DNA from: Flavimaricola sp.
GTDB lineage: Bacteria; Pseudomonadota; Alphaproteobacteria; Rhodobacterales; Rhodobacteraceae
Direction: 5' to 3'
Assembly (NCBI GenBank): GCA_020629175.1
Contig: JAHDDU010000002.1
Location: 27,692 to 91,691 of the forward strand
Length of the DNA stretch: 64,000 nucleotides
This document shows positions 45,272 to 53,512 of the stretch, piece by piece. Position numbers and translations under genes: made by a program. Positions within the stretch are counted from its first letter, which is position 1. The number at the start of each line of letters is the position of its first letter. The notes beneath the pieces were generated by a model, which was not told the DNA's origin, searched no databases, and worked only from the letters and a program-made list of their open reading frames with translations.

Positions 45272-45460
45272 ATGAAGAACTATATTCAGAATTTCATGGC
45301 GAACGAAGACGGCGCGGTCACAGTTGACTGGGTCGTGCTTACGGCTGCGGTTGTAGGTTTAGGTATTGCTGTCTTGTCTGCTGTCTCAAACGGAGCAGAG
45401 ACAATGGCTGCCAACATCGAGGCCGAACTCAACACAGCCGTCCCCGACATCGTATTCTAA
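45272..45460 (+). CDS. flp2: Flp-type pilin, copy 2
   Basis: 62 residues from the ATG at 45272 (AAAGG about 8 nt upstream). Its sequence closely follows pilins 1 and 3 with differences in the leader (MKNYIQNFMANEDG) and a few helix positions (VVGLGIAVLSAV), including the same AVTVDW processing site and PDIVF end. The DNA differs much more than the protein, with different third-codon bases, so this copy diverged longer ago than the 1/3 pair. Confidence 0.95.
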   Translation: MKNYIQNFMANEDGAVTVDWVVLTAAVVGLGIAVLSAVSNGAETMAANIEAELNTAVPDIVF

Positions 45461-45483
45461 ACACGACACTGGATCTGGCATAG

Positions 45484-45522
45484 GTGCCGTCCCGACAGAT
45501 GATCGGGGCGGCACTTTTCTTT
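45484..45522 (+). terminator. Terminator after pilin copy 2
   Basis: GTGCCGTCCCGA (45484-45495) pairs with TCGGGGCGGCAC (45503-45514), one G-T wobble, followed by TTTTCTTTT. Confidence 0.9.
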
Positions 45523-45789
45523 TGGGGATACCAAATCAGCGATTCTGCCAGGCGCATCGACGCAAGACACGGGAATCCTGCAAATTTCTGGAAAGGCATC
45601 AATCTTCACCTCTCCGAATAGACTGTTTCCAAACCCGATCAAACAAGCTGATTTGGCACAAAAAAAGAGGGAAAAAGGTCCGAGTTGGCAATCTTTCCGC
45701 CGCTTTTGCGCCCCATTCACCATCCATTAATATCCCATCGCCGCAGCAAGCAGTGGTCATGAAGACGACGGTGGATGCGGCTAAAACTG

Positions 45790-46004
45790 AGCGAATACTC
45801 TGAGGAGAGAAACATGCTTAACTACATCAAGACTTTTGCTGCCGACGAAGACGGCGCCGTGACCGTTGACTGGGTTGTTCTGACAGCTGCTATCGTTGGT
45901 CTGGGCATCGCCGTTCTGACATCCGTTTCTAACGGTGCAGAGACAATGGCTGCCAACATCGAGACAGAGCTGAACACTGCTGTTCCAGACATCGTCTTCT
46001 AAGA
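45790..46004 (+). repeat. 215-bp direct repeat, copy 2 (contains flp pilin 3)
   Basis: Identical to 44778-44992. The sequences upstream and downstream differ, so the homologous unit is sharply bounded by the gene and its ribosome-binding region. Confidence 0.95.
45814..46002 (+). CDS. flp3: Flp-type pilin, copy 3 (identical to copy 1)
   Basis: 62 residues, identical to the pilin at 44802 in protein and DNA, including the AGGAGAG ribosome-binding site. The upstream DNA is unrelated to that of copy 1, so its transcription may differ. It has its own terminator downstream. Confidence 0.95.
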   Translation: MLNYIKTFAADEDGAVTVDWVVLTAAIVGLGIAVLTSVSNGAETMAANIETELNTAVPDIVF

Positions 46005-46008
46005 CACT

Positions 46009-46060
46009 TCCTCCGCTCGGAGGATTTGGGGGCCGCATCTTCGGATGCGGCCCTTCTTTT
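46009..46060 (+). terminator. Terminator after pilin copy 3
   Basis: The shared small hairpin TCCTCCG/CGGAGGA is followed by GGGCCGCATC (46030-46039), a TTCG tetraloop, GATGCGGCCC (46044-46053) and TTCTTTT. Confidence 0.92.
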
Positions 46061-46194
46061 ATGAAAAAACAGCTGAATTTGGAGCGAATAAACCTCGTGA
46101 TTGATCCAATGCAGCCGAATTGTTGCCTCAATCGAAGAGCACAAAGGTCAGAACCACTTGCGGCCAGCACGGCCTGAAATATCGGAGAATGAAG

Positions 46195-46389
46195 ATGAAG
46201 TGTCTGCTTAAAGAGTTCCACCAATCAGAGGATGGGGCTGTAACTGTCGACTGGATGCTGCTGACGGCAGCGCTGCTTACCCTGGGGATCGTAGTCGGTT
46301 ACGCTGTTTCTGATGGCGCTGAAACGATGGCTCAGAACACGGGCAATGAATTGGCAACAGCAGACATTCCAGAAGTCTCTTTCCAATAA
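46195..46389 (+). CDS. Divergent Flp-type pilin, copy 4
   Basis: 64 residues from the ATG at 46195, placed 8 nt after GGAG; an ATG two codons earlier is possible. It shares EDGAVTVDW at the processing site and the GAETMA segment with the other three, but the helix (MLLTAALLTLGIVVGYAV) and the C-terminus (TADIPEVSFQ) have diverged. It lies 31 bp before cpaB with no terminator between, unlike the other pilins, so it may be a minor pilin co-expressed with the assembly proteins. Confidence 0.88.
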   Translation: MKCLLKEFHQSEDGAVTVDWMLLTAALLTLGIVVGYAVSDGAETMAQNTGNELATADIPEVSFQ

Positions 46390-46420
46390 TCACCACAAAC
46401 CCGAATTGAGGTAAAAAGCT

Positions 46421-47281
46421 ATGCGCGCAGTATTCGGATTGGTACTTATCGTAGGTCTTGGGCTGGCCGGCTTCGCCGTCTACATGGTGCAAGGCTACTT
46501 CGAACAGCAAGGACAACAGCTTCGCGCGGCCGAGGCCGCACGCCAGCAGGCTGTCCCAACGGTTGCTGTATATGCAGTCAATCGCACAATTGAATTTGGT
46601 GAAGCTCTCACCATGGATGATGTGGAAATCATTCGCTATGCAGAGCCACACCTCCCCGATGGCGTGTTTCAGGACGAAGTAGCCCTCTTCCCACGTGGCG
46701 AAGATCTTCCCCGCTACGTTCTCCGCCAGATGGAGCCAAATGAGCCTGTCCTCGCCACCAAGGTGACCGAGCCTGGTGTCGCCGCGACGATCACTTCCTT
46801 GATCCAGCCGGGCCTCCGCGCTTTCACAATCGAAGTTGACGCAACAACAGGTGTGTCAGGTTTCTTGCGCCCCGGTGACCGTGTTGACGTCTACTGGACT
46901 GGCCAAGTTGCACAGGGCCTTGCCGGAAGCAACGACGTCACACAGCTGATTGAGCCAGGTCTACGCCTCGTCGCTGTTGACCAATCCGCGGATACCGCCC
47001 GTGCTGGCGCCAGCATTGCTCGCACAGTGACCGTGGAAGTGACGCCGCTCCAGGTTGGCAAGCTGACACAAGCACAGGCTACTGGTGATCTTTCCTTGTC
47101 CCTCGTCGGCCATGCCGATGACCTGACGACCGAAGCAATCGAAATGACGCAGTCGACACTGCTCGGCATCGTTGCACCGGAAATCGTCGTCGAAGAAGAG
47201 GTCGAAGAAGAGCAGATCTGCACAATTCGCAGACTTGCCGGCGGTCAGGTCATCGAAGACATCATCCCCTGTTCGAACTGA
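46421..47281 (+). CDS. cpaB: Flp pilus assembly protein CpaB (RcpC)
   Basis: 286 residues. One N-terminal membrane helix (about 4-24) anchors a periplasmic part with an SAF-like domain (about 45-115; VPTVAVYAVNRTIEFGEALT) followed by the CpaB/RcpC region (RPGDRVDVYWTG). CpaB supports the outer-membrane secretin. The tail is acidic (EEEVEEEQ) and ends with two cysteines about 17 residues apart. A terminator follows. Confidence 0.92.
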   Translation: MRAVFGLVLIVGLGLAGFAVYMVQGYFEQQGQQLRAAEAARQQAVPTVAVYAVNRTIEFGEALTMDDVEIIRYAEPHLPDGVFQDEVALFPRGEDLPRYVLRQMEPNEPVLATKVTEPGVAATITSLIQPGLRAFTIEVDATTGVSGFLRPGDRVDVYWTGQVAQGLAGSNDVTQLIEPGLRLVAVDQSADTARAGASIARTVTVEVTPLQVGKLTQAQATGDLSLSLVGHADDLTTEAIEMTQSTLLGIVAPEIVVEEEVEEEQICTIRRLAGGQVIEDIIPCSN

Positions 47282-47343
47282 TCACATTACTACATATCGT
47301 GTCGCGCGTCGCAAAATGCGCGGTACGAGGACAACAAGTGGTA

Positions 47344-47374
47344 GGGTCGTGAGGAGAAATCCTCGCGACCCTTT
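47344..47374 (+). terminator. Terminator between cpaB and cpaC
   Basis: GGGTCGTGAGGA (47344-47355) pairs with TCCTCGCGACCC (47360-47371) around a GAAA tetraloop, followed by TTTCTG. The short T-run suggests partial termination, which would lower expression of the downstream secretin and motor genes relative to the pilins. Confidence 0.75.
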
Positions 47375-47524
47375 CTGTTGGGACGCATCGTGTTGCGACT
47401 TATCCACATCACTTTTGCCCCGCAAAACATTGATTCTTGCAAAAAATGACCGTCTTCGGCAGGTTCAACGCATCCATGGGCACTAAGACCCGTTAATGAG
47501 GCGTGATCGGAGAGGCAGGTCACA

Positions 47525-48943
47525 ATGACATATAAGAACTATCTAGGGGCCGCGTTTGTCGGCCTTGCTATGAGTCTATCCGGACTCCCAAGCACAGTCG
47601 CGGCAGAAACGCTGCGCGTGGTCACAGGCGCGCCGTCATCGGCGTTGCAAGTGCCAATGAACCGGGCGGTTGTCGTTGAAAGCGACAGCCCATTTGCCCA
47701 GATTTCCATCGCGAACCCGGGAATTGCGGACATCTCGTCCCTTTCGGACCGGACGATCTATGTCCTTGGTAAGGAACCGGGCCGCACAACGCTGACAATT
47801 CTGGCCGCCGACGGCAGCCTGATCAGCAACGTCGAAATTCGCGTGACACCAGATGTTGCAGAATTCCGCGAGCGTCTGGCGCAGATCCTTCCTGGTGAGC
47901 AAATCGAAGTACGGACAGCCAATGACGGTATCGTTCTGTCAGGCACCGTCAGCTCAATCGCGCGTCTTGATCGCGCATTGGAACTGGCCGAGCGCTACGC
48001 ACCAGAGCGTGTTTCCAACCTGATGACTGTTGGTGGAACCCAGCAAGTCATGCTTCGCGTTCAGTTTGCTGAGATGCAACGCTCAGTCAGCCAGGCGCTT
48101 TCATCATCTGTCGCGCTAAACGGAAACCCGGTTGACGGGGATCTCGGGCTTGTTGGTGAGACGGGCACTTGGCTTTCCGGCTCGAACGGTCTGGCTGAAC
48201 GCTCCATCACGTTTGGGGACGAAGCAGAAGGCGGTCTCGCCATTGGCTTCAACGCCGGTGCCCTTGAAATCGGTATTCTGCTTGAAGCATTGGAAAGCCG
48301 AGGCGTCGTGCGAACACTTGCCGAACCAAGCCTCACGGCCCTTTCCGGTCAGGAAGCGACGTTCCTTGCCGGTGGTGAGTACCCCGTTCCCGGAAGCTCG
48401 GGCGATGGCGGCGTTACAATTGAATACAAGCCGTTCGGTGTTGAATTGAACTTCATTCCGCGTGTGGTCGATGGCGACATCATCAATCTGGAGATGATCG
48501 CAGCTGTTTCGTCTATCGACCCTTCCAACGGTATTGTGTCAGACGGCATCCAAATCGATGCTTTCCGTCGGCGCGAAACCTCCACAACGGTCGAGATGCG
48601 TGACGGCGAAAGCTTTGCAATTGCTGGACTTTTGCAGGATGACTTCCGCGATGTTATCGGCCAGGTTCCGTGGCTTGGGGACGTGCCCGTTCTGGGTGCC
48701 CTCTTCCGTTCGGCAGAGTTTCAGCGGCAGCAAACAGAGCTGGTTATCATCGTCACCCCACATCTCGTGACACCAACACGCGGTGATGCGTACGCTTTGC
48801 CAACGGACCGTGTGCGCCCACCAACAGCGCGCGATCTGTTCTTGTTTGGTCGCGTGTCGGCAGATGATGCACCTCAAACCGGCGGTGCCGGCGAAGTGGC
48901 CCGTCAGGACTTTAGTGGGTCCTACGGCTACGTCCTGGACTAG
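47525..48943 (+). CDS. cpaC: Tad secretin CpaC (RcpA)
   Basis: 472 residues. A signal peptide (to about TVAAE, residue 29) precedes the pilus-specific N-domain (PMNRAVVVESDSPFAQISIA, 20 residues) and a BON-like region, then the type II/III secretin domain with VPGSSGDGG and the conserved VPWLGDVPVLGALFRS. It forms the outer-membrane pore for the pilus. It starts the second transcript of the locus, after a 244-bp gap with a terminator. Confidence 0.94.
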   Translation: MTYKNYLGAAFVGLAMSLSGLPSTVAAETLRVVTGAPSSALQVPMNRAVVVESDSPFAQISIANPGIADISSLSDRTIYVLGKEPGRTTLTILAADGSLISNVEIRVTPDVAEFRERLAQILPGEQIEVRTANDGIVLSGTVSSIARLDRALELAERYAPERVSNLMTVGGTQQVMLRVQFAEMQRSVSQALSSSVALNGNPVDGDLGLVGETGTWLSGSNGLAERSITFGDEAEGGLAIGFNAGALEIGILLEALESRGVVRTLAEPSLTALSGQEATFLAGGEYPVPGSSGDGGVTIEYKPFGVELNFIPRVVDGDIINLEMIAAVSSIDPSNGIVSDGIQIDAFRRRETSTTVEMRDGESFAIAGLLQDDFRDVIGQVPWLGDVPVLGALFRSAEFQRQQTELVIIVTPHLVTPTRGDAYALPTDRVRPPTARDLFLFGRVSADDAPQTGGAGEVARQDFSGSYGYVLD

Positions 48944-48955
48944 GGAGATAAAATC

Positions 48956-49624
48956 ATGCGTATTCTCGCACTCACCCTCATCACTGCGACTGCCCTATCG
49001 GGCTGTAAGCAGTACGCCTCAGAGTTGGCCAGACAGTTGGACCGTGAAGTTGGTTCCAACAGCAGCGAAGCAACGTTTGGCACAGCTGTCGCCCAGAACA
49101 GCGCGCTCAACCGGGGCGCTGAGGGCTACCGGCTTGATCTTGATCGTAGATTTGCTGCTGAAGTGAACACGATGGTCAACTTCGAGTTCAATTCAGCAAA
49201 CCTCGATGCAGTGGCCCAATCAACACTGCGCGAGCAGGCAAGCTTTATCCGCCAGTTCCCTGAGGTTCGCTTTAAGGTCTACGGGCACACGGATCTGGTG
49301 GGCTCAAATGCCTATAACCGGAGCCTTGGTTTGCGACGTGCCAATGCGGTTGTGAACTACCTTGTTGCTCAAGGGATCAGCCGCTCCCGTCTGGAAGCCG
49401 TTGTCAGCCTGGGTGAGACGCAGCCTCTCGTCGCCACCCCTGGCCGCGAACGCGCCAACCGACGGACAGTGACAGAAGTGTCTGGCTTTGTGGAAGGCGG
49501 TCGTCCTGGCGAACTCAATGGCCGCTATGCCGAGATCATCTTCCGCGATTACGTCGCGGATGGCGCTGAGGCCCGGTCCACGCTTTCCAACCTGAGCACC
49601 GAAGGTTTTGGCTCCGAAGAATAA
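48956..49624 (+). CDS. OmpA-family lipoprotein of the tad locus
   Basis: 222 residues. The signal ends in the lipobox ALSGC (Cys17). From about 75 to 180 there is an OmpA C-terminal peptidoglycan-binding domain: VNFEFNSANLDA, VYGHTDLVGSNAYN and LGLRRANAVVNYL. Located where many tad loci have CpaD/RcpB, it may anchor the CpaC secretin to the cell wall. It begins 12 bp after cpaC. Confidence 0.88.
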   Translation: MRILALTLITATALSGCKQYASELARQLDREVGSNSSEATFGTAVAQNSALNRGAEGYRLDLDRRFAAEVNTMVNFEFNSANLDAVAQSTLREQASFIRQFPEVRFKVYGHTDLVGSNAYNRSLGLRRANAVVNYLVAQGISRSRLEAVVSLGETQPLVATPGRERANRRTVTEVSGFVEGGRPGELNGRYAEIIFRDYVADGAEARSTLSNLSTEGFGSEE

Positions 49625-49647
49625 GCCCAAAATCGCTGGAAACAAAG

Positions 49648-49685
49648 CTGTTGCCGGGGCCCAAAGCCTCGGCAACAGTCGTTTA
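49648..49685 (+). terminator. Probable terminator after the OmpA-like gene
   Basis: CTGTTGCCGGGG (49648-49659) pairs with CCTCGGCAACAG (49667-49678), one G-T wobble, followed by TCGTTT. The T-run is short, so efficiency is uncertain. Confidence 0.6.
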
Positions 49686-49847
49686 AAGTTAAGCTCATCG
49701 TCGCACTTTACCAAACAATTACAGCTTTTGCGCCCAAATCTAGACACGTTCCTACGCGAGTTTAGCGCCAATGGGACAGGTCCGACTGCCTCATACGGTA
49801 ACGGATAGTGGGGCCAAGCCCCTGTTTTTTATAAGGACGCGAGGCGA

Positions 49848-51086
49848 ATGAGCATGAACGCTGCACTCCAACCAGACCCACAGCCGATTCTGGCGTGCAC
49901 AATCAGTCGCGATGTACAGATCTTTGATCTGCTGATTGAAGATATGGAAATGGCCCTCGGTGAGAACTGGGGCGACCTCAACTTCAACGATGCCCTCGCC
50001 TTCCTTGAACAGCCCGATGCCGCCGAACTCCAGTTCGTCGCGATTGCGTTGGACCAGGACGACGAAAATGATCTCTCGCTCATCGTTAGCATCATCAACG
50101 CGGCCAAAACCAAAGATATCAAGGTCATCCTCATAACCGAGGATGTCAGCCCGGCATCGCTGCACACATTGTTGCGCGAAGGTGGCAACGAGTTTGTCCC
50201 CTACCCCCTTCCCGAGGGGGAGCTGGCACGCGCCATTGAACGTGTCCAAAAACCCGTTGAAGAAGCGCCAGTTGCCGAAGAAATCCGAAACACCCTCAAG
50301 CCAACCGGTGACCGGTCTGGCGTCGTGATCCCTGTCCACGGCATGGCGGGCGGCACCGGAGCCACGACACTTGCCGTCAACCTCGCATGGGAACTGGCCA
50401 ATGTTGAGAAAGAAGATCCGCCACGGGTCTGTCTGATCGACCTCGATCTTCAGTTTGGCGCGACGTCGACCTACCTCGATCTGCCCCGGCGCGAAACGAT
50501 CCTAGAGCTGCTGTCCGACACAGAAAGCATGGACAGCGAAAGTTTCATGCAGGCTTTGTTGAGCTACAACCAAAAGCTTCAGGTTTTCACATCGCCCACT
50601 GACATGATCCCAATGGATCTTGTGACCACCGAGGATATTGACCGCCTGATCGAAATGGCACGGGTCAACTTTGACTACGTTGTCATCGATATGCCGTCGA
50701 CGATGGTGGAATGGTCCGAGACTGTGCTGAATGCGGCTCACGTCTACTTTGCAACGCTCGAGCTCGATATGCGCTCGGCCCAGAACACTCTGCGTCTGAA
50801 GCGTGCGTTGCAGTCCGAAGGTCTTGCCATCGAAAAGCTGCGCTTTGTCCTGAACCGCGCGCCTGGCTTCACCGATCTGAACGGCAAAAGCCGGGTAAAG
50901 CGTCTGGCCGAGAGCCTTGGCGTCTCAATCGAAGTGCAACTGCCTGATGGCGGCAAGCCTGTGGCCCAAAACGCAGACCACGGTGTGCCTTTGGCAGACG
51001 GACTACCAAAGAACGGCCTGCGCAAGGAGATCGCAAAGCTCGCGAAATCCGTGCACGAGGTGAATGCTGCTGAAGCAACCGGATAA
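49848..51086 (+). CDS. cpaE: TadZ/CpaE-type ATPase-like localisation protein
   Basis: 412 residues. The N-terminal part (about 12-135) resembles a receiver domain, and the C-terminal part is a MinD/ParA-like domain (about 158-400). The Walker A region reads GMAGGTGATTLAVN: both signature lysines are missing and position 172 is Ala. The switch motif IDLDLQFG and DMPSTM are recognisable. TadZ/CpaE directs the pilus machine to the pole. Its 224-bp upstream gap with a probable terminator suggests its own promoter. Confidence 0.92.
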   Translation: MSMNAALQPDPQPILACTISRDVQIFDLLIEDMEMALGENWGDLNFNDALAFLEQPDAAELQFVAIALDQDDENDLSLIVSIINAAKTKDIKVILITEDVSPASLHTLLREGGNEFVPYPLPEGELARAIERVQKPVEEAPVAEEIRNTLKPTGDRSGVVIPVHGMAGGTGATTLAVNLAWELANVEKEDPPRVCLIDLDLQFGATSTYLDLPRRETILELLSDTESMDSESFMQALLSYNQKLQVFTSPTDMIPMDLVTTEDIDRLIEMARVNFDYVVIDMPSTMVEWSETVLNAAHVYFATLELDMRSAQNTLRLKRALQSEGLAIEKLRFVLNRAPGFTDLNGKSRVKRLAESLGVSIEVQLPDGGKPVAQNADHGVPLADGLPKNGLRKEIAKLAKSVHEVNAAEATG

Positions 51087-51098
51087 GGGGACGGTTTC

Positions 51099-52529
51099 AT
51101 GTTTTCAAAGTACAAAAAGACCGAAAAGGCGCCCGCAACCGCGGCCAACGTGACACCAATCACAGCGGCGCCCGCGGCCGAGCCCAAGAAAACGCTCATC
51201 CAGCCGCCCAAGCCGAAGCCGGCGCAGGCGGCTCCGATGGATAAAGAGAAGAAGCGAAAGGAGCGCCTGTCCGAGATCAAGCTCGATCTGCATAAGGCGC
51301 TGCTAGACAACCTGAACCTGTCCGCGCTCGAGGCAGCGTCCGAGCAGGATTTGCGTCAGGAAATCAATGCGATCGCACAAGAAACGCTCGAAGAGATGGG
51401 CGTTGTTCTCAACCGGGACGAGCGCCAGACGCTCAGCCAAGATCTCTACGATGAAGTGAAGGGCCTCGGCCCTCTTGAAACGTTGCTGAAAGATGAGTCG
51501 GTCAACGATATTCTTGTGAACGGCCCGCAGCAAATCTTTGTAGAACGCGCCGGTAAGCTCGAAATCACCGATGTGACCTTCAAAGACGAACGCCACTTGC
51601 TGCGGATCATCGACAAAATCGTGTCCGCCGTTGGCCGTCGCGTCGATGAAAGCAACCCTTATGTTGACGCCCGTTTGGGCGATGGCTCGCGTTTCAACGC
51701 CATGGTTGGACCGATTGCCATCGACGGCAGCCTGGTCTCTATCCGTAAGTTCAAAAAAGACAAGTTGGGCATCGAAGACTTGGTGAAATTCGGGGCCTTT
51801 ACCGAAGAAATGGCTGCATATCTGCAAGCCGCTGTTGCCTGCCGTCTGAACGTCATCGTCTCGGGCGGTACGGGTTCGGGTAAGACGACAACGCTCAACG
51901 CGCTGTCATCTTTCATCGACAACAACGAACGCATCCTGACGATTGAGGATACGGCCGAACTTCAACTCCAGCAAACGCACGTGGGCCGGATGGAAAGCCG
52001 TCCGCCAAACGTTGAAGGCAAGGGCGAGGTTTCGCCTCGCGACTGTTTGAAGAACGCACTGCGTATGCGTCCTGACCGCATCATCGTGGGGGAAACGCGT
52101 GGCGAGGAAGTCATCGACATGTTGCAGGCCATGAACACGGGCCACGACGGCTCCATGACCACAATCCACGCCAACAGCGCGCGCGATGGTGTCAGCCGTC
52201 TGGAAAACATGATCGCGATGGCCGGGATCGAGATGCCATTGAAGGCGGTTCGCAGCCAGATTTCCTCGGCTGTAAACCTCATCGTGCAGGCCTCGCGTCT
52301 GCAAGACGGCTCTCGCCGCATGACTTCGATCACCGAGATCACGGGGATGGAAGGCGAGGTGATCTCGATGCAAGAGGTCTTCCGCTACCAGCGTGTGGGC
52401 CTGACGCCAGACAACAAGATCATCGGCCACTTCACCGCAACGGGCGTGCGCTCGCACTTCTCCGAGCGGTTCCGTCTGTGGGGCTACAATCTGCCTGCCT
52501 CCATCTTTGAACCCTTTGCTGCTGAGTAA
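51099..52529 (+). CDS. cpaF: Tad pilus assembly ATPase CpaF (TadA)
   Basis: 476 residues. Type II/IV secretion ATPase that powers pilus extension. The Walker [11 protein letters not shown] (Lys262), the Asp box [11 protein letters not shown], Walker [15 protein letters not shown] and His box [13 protein letters not shown] are all intact. The N-terminal 60 residues are Ala/Pro/Lys-rich. It starts 12 bp after cpaE and is followed 5 bp later by tadB. Confidence 0.96.
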   Translation: MFSKYKKTEKAPATAANVTPITAAPAAEPKKTLIQPPKPKPAQAAPMDKEKKRKERLSEIKLDLHKALLDNLNLSALEAASEQDLRQEINAIAQETLEEMGVVLNRDERQTLSQDLYDEVKGLGPLETLLKDESVNDILVNGPQQIFVERAGKLEITDVTFKDERHLLRIIDKIVSAVGRRVDESNPYVDARLGDGSRFNAMVGPIAIDGSLVSIRKFKKDKLGIEDLVKFGAFTEEMAAYLQAAVACRLNVIVSGGTGSGKTTTLNALSSFIDNNERILTIEDTAELQLQQTHVGRMESRPPNVEGKGEVSPRDCLKNALRMRPDRIIVGETRGEEVIDMLQAMNTGHDGSMTTIHANSARDGVSRLENMIAMAGIEMPLKAVRSQISSAVNLIVQASRLQDGSRRMTSITEITGMEGEVISMQEVFRYQRVGLTPDNKIIGHFTATGVRSHFSERFRLWGYNLPASIFEPFAAE

Positions 52530-52534
52530 CCATC

Positions 52535-53503
52535 ATGGAATTTGCTGCAGAACCACTGATTTACATCATCGTCTTCGTCGCAGTGCTCGCGCTGGTCGAA
52601 GGCCTTTACCTGACGGTTTTTGGAAAATCCATTAGCCTCAACAGCCGGGTCAACCGCCGGATCGAAATGCTCGACAAATCGGCGGGCCGCGAACAGGTGC
52701 TGGAACAACTCCGCAAGGAGATGACGCAGCACATGAAATCACGCAGCATTCCGCTGTACTCGATCCTCGCCACCAAGGCGCAAAAGGCCAACATCGCCTT
52801 CTCACCTTCGCAGTTGATCATGATCATGGCGCTGCTGTGCCTCGTGGCCTTTGTGGGCCTGACACTTGGCACGGCAACAGACCTTGCCGTTCGGCTGGTC
52901 CTATCCATCGCCATCGGTATTGGAGCCGTTTTTGTCTGGGTCAATAACAAGGCCAAGAAACGCTCGTCGATGATCGAAGAACAGCTGCCCGACGCTGTGG
53001 AACTCATGGTGCGCAGTTTGCGCGTGGGTCACCCCTTTGCCTCTGCCGTGAACATCGTTGCCAAAGAGGTACCAGATCCATTGGGTACCGAAATGGGCGT
53101 GATCGCGGATGAGGCGGCCTATGGTCGTGACATTGGCGAAGCGCTCAAGCACATGGCCGAACGGCTTGATATGCAGGACCTCCGCTTCCTTGCCGTGGCC
53201 GTGACAATCCAGCAAACCGCTGGTGGTAACCTTGCTGAAATTCTTGACGGTCTGTCGAAAGTGATCCGTTCGCGGTTCAAACTGTTCCGCCGGGTTCAGG
53301 CAATCACGGCTGAATCCAAATGGTCCGGTATGTTCCTGTCGATCTTCCCCCTGCTCGCCCTGGTGGCGATCAACGTGATCCAGCCGGGCTACTACGATGA
53401 CGTAAAAGAAACTGACGTCTTCATCCCTGCCTGCCTTGCCGTCGGTGCGTTTCTCGTCGCCAACATCTTTGTCATGCGCTCGCTCGTAGACATCAAAGTT
53501 TGA
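52535..53503 (+). CDS. tadB: Tad inner-membrane protein TadB
   Basis: 322 residues with four to five membrane helices and the T2SS-F-type cytoplasmic domain: LPDAVELMVRSLRVGHPF, LDMQDLRFLAVAVTIQQTAGG. TadB with TadC forms the inner-membrane platform on which CpaF acts. The gap to cpaF is 5 bp and to tadC 9 bp, a compact operon. Confidence 0.94.
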   Translation: MEFAAEPLIYIIVFVAVLALVEGLYLTVFGKSISLNSRVNRRIEMLDKSAGREQVLEQLRKEMTQHMKSRSIPLYSILATKAQKANIAFSPSQLIMIMALLCLVAFVGLTLGTATDLAVRLVLSIAIGIGAVFVWVNNKAKKRSSMIEEQLPDAVELMVRSLRVGHPFASAVNIVAKEVPDPLGTEMGVIADEAAYGRDIGEALKHMAERLDMQDLRFLAVAVTIQQTAGGNLAEILDGLSKVIRSRFKLFRRVQAITAESKWSGMFLSIFPLLALVAINVIQPGYYDDVKETDVFIPACLAVGAFLVANIFVMRSLVDIKV

Positions 53504-53512
53504 GGAAATATC

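Noticed and set aside
44778-46004. CRISPR array or mobile repeat as an explanation of the pilin repeats
   Set aside because: Only two copies, each containing a complete gene, with no regular spacers, terminal inverted repeats or transposase.
44447-47524. CtrA-type sites (TTAA-N7-TTAA) that would tie the pilus genes to cell-cycle control
   Set aside because: Only half-sites or wrong spacings were seen in the intergenic regions that I read.
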